This document shows, one piece after another, positions 60,043 through 64,000 of a DNA stretch of 64,000 nt (its first letter is position 1; each line of letters opens with the position of its first letter). Location: contig NZ_JHYS01000015.1 of NCBI RefSeq assembly GCF_000688255.1, positions 1 to 64,000 of the forward strand, written 5' to 3'. The notes under the pieces were generated by a model. The model searched no databases and had not been told where the DNA came from. It worked only from the letters and a program-made list of their open reading frames with translations. Both the position numbers and the translations under genes were made by a program. This DNA is from Simplicispira psychrophila DSM 11588 (GTDB lineage Bacteria; Pseudomonadota; Gammaproteobacteria; Burkholderiales; Burkholderiaceae_C).

Positions 60043-60054
60043 AACACCGCAGCC

Positions 60055-60091
60055 AAAAAAAAGCCCCGACCAAAAGGTTCGGGGCTTTTTT
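60055..60091. terminator. Bidirectional terminator after bamC
   Basis: AAAAAAGCCCCGA/TCGGGGCTTTTTT stem-loop between bamC and the convergent lipoprotein gene. Confidence 0.92.
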
Positions 60092-60140
60092 ACGGTCTGG
60101 GAGCCGACCACAGCGGCCGGACAACCCAAACCCGGGCAAT

Positions 60141-60473
60141 TTACTTGGCAGGAGCAGCGGCAGCAGCGGCAGCAGCAGCGGCAGCAGCAGCATCAGCAGC
60201 GGCTTTGGCAGCATCACCAGCATCAGCAGCTGCACCGGAAACAGCAGCACCAGCCGACTTGGCAGCTTCGCCAGCAGCCGTGGCAGCTTCGCCAGCCGTC
60301 TTGGCAGCGTCAGCGGCAGCGCTGGCATCAGCAGCAGGAGCTGCGGCAGGAGCGACGACAGCTGCAGGAGCTTCCATGGGAGCGGGTGCTGGGGCAGCGA
60401 CAGGCTCTGCTTTTTTGCCGCAGGCAGCCAGTGCCACAACCATCAGGGAAGCCAGGAGGAGAGACTTGTTCAT
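60141..60473 (-). CDS. Alanine-rich lipoprotein
   Basis: 110 residues. The lipobox LAAC puts the lipid at C18, followed by GKKAEP and a sequence that is almost only Ala, with Pro, Gly, Asp and Lys (EAATAAGEAAKSAGAAVSGA, and a run of Ala at the end). The regular spacing suggests a helical stalk. It is probably an outer-membrane or periplasmic spacer; no function assigned. Confidence 0.7.
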   Translation of the reverse strand: MNKSLLLASLMVVALAACGKKAEPVAAPAPAPMEAPAAVVAPAAAPAADASAAADAAKTAGEAATAAGEAAKSAGAAVSGAAADAGDAAKAAADAAAAAAAAAAAAAPAK

Positions 60474-60586
60474 TTTAAATTTCCTTGGTAGATAAACAAA
60501 AAACCGATGCCATAACGTCCCGCCTCTACAGCCTGGCTCCGCTCTGGCGACGTATGCGCAAACGCTGACGTCAAACTGAATCCATA

Positions 60587-60614
60587 ATTATATTAGGGAT
60601 TCGTCAATCCTGAA
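60587..60614 (-). promoter_or_regulatory. Candidate promoter of the Ala-rich lipoprotein gene
   Basis: Minus strand TATAAT at 60592-60587 with TTCAGG 16 bp upstream, giving a ~105-nt leader. The 60474-60671 gap holds no other gene. Confidence 0.45.
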
Positions 60615-60671
60615 TAACACTGACGTTTGCAGCCAACACTGTAAATTTACGCTAAGAGTACGGGTAATCCC

Positions 60672-61187
60672 CTACAAGCCCAACGTCGTCGCTGGAAAGC
60701 CAGGAGCACTTTTGCTGGTCAGCCATTCCTTGAGCGACTCGCGCAGCAGCGTGCGCTGCTGTGGCTGCGTCGTGCTGACACCCACGCAGCGCTCAGGATC
60801 GAGGCGGTGCAAGACCCAGCCGGGGGACCAGATCATGCTGGGCAGAACCAACGGATCGGCCGAGCGGCTGGCACGACAAGTCAGGAGGTGATCCCAGGTG
60901 CCACGCCAGCGCACAAAACGGGCCTGGCGGCGAATCACCTCGTCGTAGTGACACGCCAGCATCGTGAAGCGCCGCCCACTGCGCGCCCAGGCGTTCAGCG
61001 ACTCAATCACGGCGCGCTCACCCAGCGGCCAGTCATGAAAATAAGCATCGCTCACCATGATGTCAGACCAGCCCTCGCGCGCAGCGCAGGCGAAAGCGTC
61101 GCGCACCAGTTGCTGAAACGCCTCGCGCCCCGTGAAGCGCCCCTCGGGCAGGGCGGCATCAGGGGGTACAGGAGGCACAGTCTGCAT
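60672..61187 (-). CDS. Conserved-looking protein of unknown function
   Basis: 171 residues without signal peptide or membrane segments. Notable stretches: GRFTGREAFQQLVRDAFACAA, WPLGERAVIESLNAWARSGR, ACHYDEVIRRQARFVRWRGTW and a C-terminal SPGWVLHRLDPERCVGV. Codon use is GC-rich as in neighbours, so the frame is likely real. It is 27 bp downstream of the ribosomal oxygenase gene on the same strand. I do not recognise the family. Confidence 0.65.
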   Translation of the reverse strand: MQTVPPVPPDAALPEGRFTGREAFQQLVRDAFACAAREGWSDIMVSDAYFHDWPLGERAVIESLNAWARSGRRFTMLACHYDEVIRRQARFVRWRGTWDHLLTCRASRSADPLVLPSMIWSPGWVLHRLDPERCVGVSTTQPQQRTLLRESLKEWLTSKSAPGFPATTLGL

Positions 61188-61214
61188 CGCTAACCTCTAA
61201 TGGAATAAACCGCG

Positions 61215-62342
61215 TCAGGCCGGCGGCTGCGCGTGGGCCCAGCCGTCTGCGCACCAAGCAGACAACAACTCCAGCGCCCCATCGCTGGCACGCGCCAGCG
61301 CATGTTGATCCAGCTGGCGCTGATCGGCCAATTGGCGCATCAGCGTGGCATCGCGTCCGCTGGCGCGGTAGCTTTCGCCGTTGATGAAGAGGTGGTCAGC
61401 GTCATACATCATGCGGGTGCGCCGATCCAGCACCACCTGCTCCAGCATGGCGCGCGCGTCACCCGGCTCAAACCAGACGTTGGCCTTGGGCTCGGTCAGG
61501 TACTCGCCCAAAGCACGCTCCAAGGCGCGCGGCTCGGCCAGGGCGCGTGCCAGCGCATCGCGGGCAAAGGTCTGCAGCGTGGCCGGAATTTCTGCCGGCT
61601 GCTCCACCGCCGCCTGCTGCCCATCGCGGTACAACAAAGGCTTGGCGCAACCCTCGTCCTCGTCCGCCAAGCGCACCAGCAGTTCTTGCGCCAGGTCCGA
61701 GCGCTCGGGCACGCGAAAGCCGACCGAATAAGTCATGCACTCGCCCTCGGCAATGCCATCGTGCGCCCAACCCGGGGGCAGGTACAGCATGTCGCCAGGC
61801 TCCAACACATGCTCTTCCTCAGGCTCAAAATTTGCCAGAATTTTCATAGGCACATCGTCGCGCAGTGTTAAGTCTTTCTGGCGCCCGATGCGCCAGCGCC
61901 GACGGCCATGGGCCTGGATCAAGAACACGTCGTAGCTGTCAAAGTGCGGACCGACACCGCCGCCGTCGCTGGCGTAGCTGATCATCACGTCGTCCAGCCG
62001 CGCATCGGGAACAAAGCGGAACTGCTGCATCAAAGCGTGCACCGGGTCATTGTGCAAATCCACGCCTTGCACCAGCAGCGTCCAGTTTGGGCGCTGCAGC
62101 GGCGGCAGCGCACGGCGGGTGAACGGGCCGGACTGCACCTTCCAGGCACCGTCCACTTGCTGCACCAAGCGCGACTCGACTCCGTCTTGGGCCGCCAAGG
62201 CAAACACCCCAGTGCGCAGCACTGGCGGCACAAAGCCGGGAATGGCCTGGCGCACCAGCAGTGGTTTTTTTTGCCAATGGCGGCGCATGAACTGCGCAGC
62301 GCTCAAGCCGCCGAGCAAAGGAAGGGATTGGTGGATGTCCAT
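61215..62342 (-). CDS. roxA: Ribosomal protein arginine hydroxylase (RoxA/YcfD-type JmjC oxygenase)
   Basis: 375 residues. The cupin/JmjC domain has GPHFDSYDVFLIQ (iron ligands H and D) and LPPGWAHDG (third ligand). In E. coli YcfD hydroxylates an arginine of ribosomal protein L16 using Fe(II) and 2-oxoglutarate. The start at 62342 (MDIHQSLPLLGG) is the conserved one; the ORF extends upstream over the divergent SlyD-like gene. The length matches YcfD (373). Confidence 0.9.
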   Translation of the reverse strand: MDIHQSLPLLGGLSAAQFMRRHWQKKPLLVRQAIPGFVPPVLRTGVFALAAQDGVESRLVQQVDGAWKVQSGPFTRRALPPLQRPNWTLLVQGVDLHNDPVHALMQQFRFVPDARLDDVMISYASDGGGVGPHFDSYDVFLIQAHGRRRWRIGRQKDLTLRDDVPMKILANFEPEEEHVLEPGDMLYLPPGWAHDGIAEGECMTYSVGFRVPERSDLAQELLVRLADEDEGCAKPLLYRDGQQAAVEQPAEIPATLQTFARDALARALAEPRALERALGEYLTEPKANVWFEPGDARAMLEQVVLDRRTRMMYDADHLFINGESYRASGRDATLMRQLADQRQLDQHALARASDGALELLSAWCADGWAHAQPPA

Positions 62343-62397
62343 AAAAAAACAAGTCTGCCCGGCAAAGGGCGGTTGATCAAACTGCGACAATTCTCCT

Positions 62398-62922
62398 ATG
62401 GAAATCACAGAACAATGCGTGGTCGCACTCACGTGGACCCTGAAAGACACCTTGGGCGACGAACTGGACGTGCTCGATGAACCAGTGGAATTTGTGGTGG
62501 GCGGCGGCGATTTATTCGCCTGTATTGAGCGTGCGCTGCAAGGCCACAGTACGGGCGCCACGCTGGCATTGCACATCGAGCCAGAAGAAGGCTTTGGCGA
62601 CTACAACGATCAGTTGTTGTTTTTAGAGCCGCGTGCACTGTTTCCGGCGGAACTGGAAGAAGGCATGGTGCTGGAGGGCAATGCCCTGCCCGCAGGCTGC
62701 AACCCCGACGCACCCACTGATGCGCTCTACACCATTTCAGAAATTTATCCCGAGCATGTCGTGCTGGATGGCAACCACCCGCTGGCCGGCATTGCCATCC
62801 GGCTGCATCTGAAGGTGTGTGGTGTGCGCGAAGCCACTGAAGAAGAAATCGGCAGTGGCACCGCAGGCACCGGATTCTTTCGCATCCAGCCCCACGCTCC
62901 TGGGAACGATCTGCTGCACTGA
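62398..62922 (+). CDS. SlyD/FkpB-like FKBP peptidyl-prolyl isomerase
   Basis: 174 residues: VVALTWTLKDTLGDELD, VGGGDLFACIERALQG, EPEEGFGDYND and the IF-domain-like DGNHPLAGIAIRLHLKV. The HPLAG motif and insert-in-flap architecture place it in the SlyD group, which combines isomerase and chaperone functions. It lacks the His-rich metal-binding tail of E. coli SlyD. Divergent from roxA, 55 bp apart. Confidence 0.88.
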   Translation: MEITEQCVVALTWTLKDTLGDELDVLDEPVEFVVGGGDLFACIERALQGHSTGATLALHIEPEEGFGDYNDQLLFLEPRALFPAELEEGMVLEGNALPAGCNPDAPTDALYTISEIYPEHVVLDGNHPLAGIAIRLHLKVCGVREATEEEIGSGTAGTGFFRIQPHAPGNDLLH

Positions 62923-62941
62923 AAGCGCGGGGCCAGAGCCC

Positions 62942-63469
62942 CTACATGCGCGAAATCTGACCGTTGTACAGAGACACACGGTCGCCCACGCGCACGTCAC
63001 CGGGCGTAGTGACGTCGTAGGCGCGCATGCCACCCTGATCGAGCTGGATCGTCATGCGGTAGCCCTGGGGGTACTCGCCGGGCTGGTTGCGCCCCTCGAT
63101 CTGGTTGCCTACTACAGCACCACCAATCGCACCCAAGGCGGTAGCCGCCGCGCGTCCGCTACCGCGGCCCACCTGGTTGCCGAGGACACCCCCCACCACG
63201 GCACCTAACACAGTCCCCACCCCCGAAGACTGGCTGCGCCCTTGGGACTGCAGCACTTCAATATTCACTACACGGCCGTATTCGGTGCCATAGGGGGCAT
63301 TGCCAGGATTCTGGTAGCCCGTGGACGGATAAGACGTCTGCGGATAGTTCTGGGGGTAGGCCTGCGGATAAGTCTGCTGGTGGCGCGGGTACGGTGCACA
63401 GGCCGTCAGGGCGCCCAGAACAACCAAGGCAGCAGTGCCCGTGGCACGGCGGAAAAAGGTGGTGTACAT
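62942..63469 (-). CDS. Glycine-zipper 2TM outer-membrane lipoprotein (SlyB-like)
   Basis: 175 residues from the ATG at 63469 (AAGGAG 6 bp upstream). Lipobox LTAC, then Tyr/Pro/Gln-rich region, then GTVLGAVVGGVLGNQVGRG and AIGGAVVGNQIEG, the paired glycine-zipper helices. The C-terminal domain ends GDVRVGDRVSLYNGQISRM. It is like SlyB/PcP outer-membrane lipoproteins that help envelope integrity. Confidence 0.87.
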   Translation of the reverse strand: MYTTFFRRATGTAALVVLGALTACAPYPRHQQTYPQAYPQNYPQTSYPSTGYQNPGNAPYGTEYGRVVNIEVLQSQGRSQSSGVGTVLGAVVGGVLGNQVGRGSGRAAATALGAIGGAVVGNQIEGRNQPGEYPQGYRMTIQLDQGGMRAYDVTTPGDVRVGDRVSLYNGQISRM

Positions 63470-63547
63470 GAAGATCTCCTTGAAACAATGCGCCAATGCA
63501 CAGCGGCTGCACGATAAAAACGAAGGCAATATTTCATTGTGACCTTA

Positions 63548-63563
63548 CCCGGTGCACACCGGG
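63548..63563. other. 16-bp inverted repeat in the slyB-like/dut gap
   Basis: CCCGGTG/CACCGGG with a CA centre. It may be a factor-independent hairpin or a binding site; no T-run. Confidence 0.4.
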
Positions 63564-63623
63564 CGCAGTGTCAGCCTATGGCGGCCATCAAGGTCAGCCC
63601 TGCGCCGACAGGCAACGCTGGCG

Positions 63624-63647
63624 TGCACGGCTGCACGGCTGCACGGC
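63624..63647 (+). repeat. 8-bp tandem repeat (TGCACGGC)3
   Basis: Three exact copies just downstream of the dut stop codon. Confidence 0.9.
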
Positions 63648-63655
63648 TTGCGCTC

Positions 63656-64000
63656 TCAGCGGGTACCCGTCGAGCCGTAGCCGTTCTCGCCCCGTTCGGA
63701 GGCAGAAAAATCATTCACCACATTGAACTGCGCCTGTACCACCGGAACAATCACCAGCTGCGCTAGGCGTTCCATCGGTTCCAAGGTGAAGGGCGTGGTG
63801 CTGCGGTTCCAGGCGCTGACCATCAGTTGGCCCTGGTAGTCACTATCGATCAAGCCGACCAGGTTGCCCAGCACGATGCCATGCTTATGCCCCAGGCCCG
63901 AGCGCGGCAGGATGAGCGCGGCGTAAGCGGGGTCTTGCAGATGGATGGCAATGCCGGTGGGCACCAGTTGCCAGGCATTGGGCTCCAGTACCAGTGGCGT
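63656..64000 (-). CDS. dut: dUTP diphosphatase, C-terminal part (gene continues beyond window)
   Basis: 115 residues are visible in one frame up to the window edge. [29 protein letters not shown] (motif 2), [11 protein letters not shown] (motif 3), [10 protein letters not shown] (motif 4) and the C-terminal [11 protein letters not shown] (motif 5) are the trimeric dUTPase motifs. It hydrolyses dUTP to dUMP. The start lies outside the window. Confidence 0.96.
   Translation of the reverse strand, partial: TPLVLEPNAWQLVPTGIAIHLQDPAYAALILPRSGLGHKHGIVLGNLVGLIDSDYQGQLMVSAWNRSTTPFTLEPMERLAQLVIVPVVQAQFNVVNDFSASERGENGYGSTGTR

Noticed and set aside
60145-60300. Possible CRISPR-like or satellite repeat (GCAGCA-rich)
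   Set aside because: It is low-complexity Ala codons of a lipoprotein gene; there are no spacers.

Overview
The window is a chromosomal segment of a GC-rich betaproteobacterium, most likely order Burkholderiales and family Comamonadaceae. The evidence is gene content and order (lysC-tilS-accA-glycosylase-cysS; dnaG-rpoD; divergent ppsA/ppsR; parE-parC; dapA-bamC), protein similarity recognised by eye, an IS481-type transposase, and a short dispersed repeat that recurs about every 5 kb. Most genes are core housekeeping genes, tightly packed, with short gaps.

Layout. 1-1200: the edge of an IS481-type transposase, an AT-rich stretch and a decayed second transposase copy, lying at the 3' side of a tRNA-Ser(GCU) gene. 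1376-6833 (minus): lysC, tilS, accA, a 3-methyladenine DNA glycosylase, cysS. 7033-12514 (plus): a TPR/NTF2-like exported protein, an L,D-transpeptidase, two cyclophilins, lpxH and mtfA. 12573-16384 (minus): an esterase, a DODA-type dioxygenase, arfB, an alpha/beta hydrolase, aroQ and a PXPV-repeat secreted protein. 16556-18373: glnS.

18374-22303 is the accessory region. A visibly AT-rich two-gene unit encodes an SMC/OLD-like AAA ATPase and a Toprim/DUF4276-like protein and is a candidate defence module. It is followed by a frameshifted wHTH-nucleotidyltransferase gene, a shortened HEPN-like gene and small ORFs. Together these look like a small island with a decaying MNT/HEPN toxin-antitoxin pair.

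22387-30456: two back-to-back phospholipase D/cardiolipin synthase genes, an NSS transporter, a membrane methyltransferase, an M23 peptidase and an acyl-CoA synthetase. 30543-36291: dnaG, rpoD, an HxlR regulator and an FKBP isomerase. 36389-43150: a two-subunit sodium:solute symporter, ppsA with its regulator ppsR, and an SDR. 43254-46178: ahpF, ahpC (with an OxyR-like half-site) and bfr, an oxidative-stress/iron cluster. 46298-57957: a VF530-type protein, comEC, a Rid protein, an MCP, topoisomerase IV (parE, parC), an MFS transporter, a 55-residue membrane protein and a methyltransferase. 57988-64000: dapA, bamC, an Ala-rich lipoprotein, an unknown gene, roxA/ycfD, a SlyD-like FKBP, a glycine-zipper lipoprotein and the 3' part of dut.

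The most unusual structural signal is a roughly 50-bp imperfect inverted repeat family (half-site like GATAGCTGCTAGCGCTTA, then TAAGCGCT...GCC) with about 13 recognisable copies in both orientations. Most are intergenic, but three lie fully inside genes (tilS, comEC and the signal-peptide region of ppiA) and one overlaps the start of the glycosylase gene.
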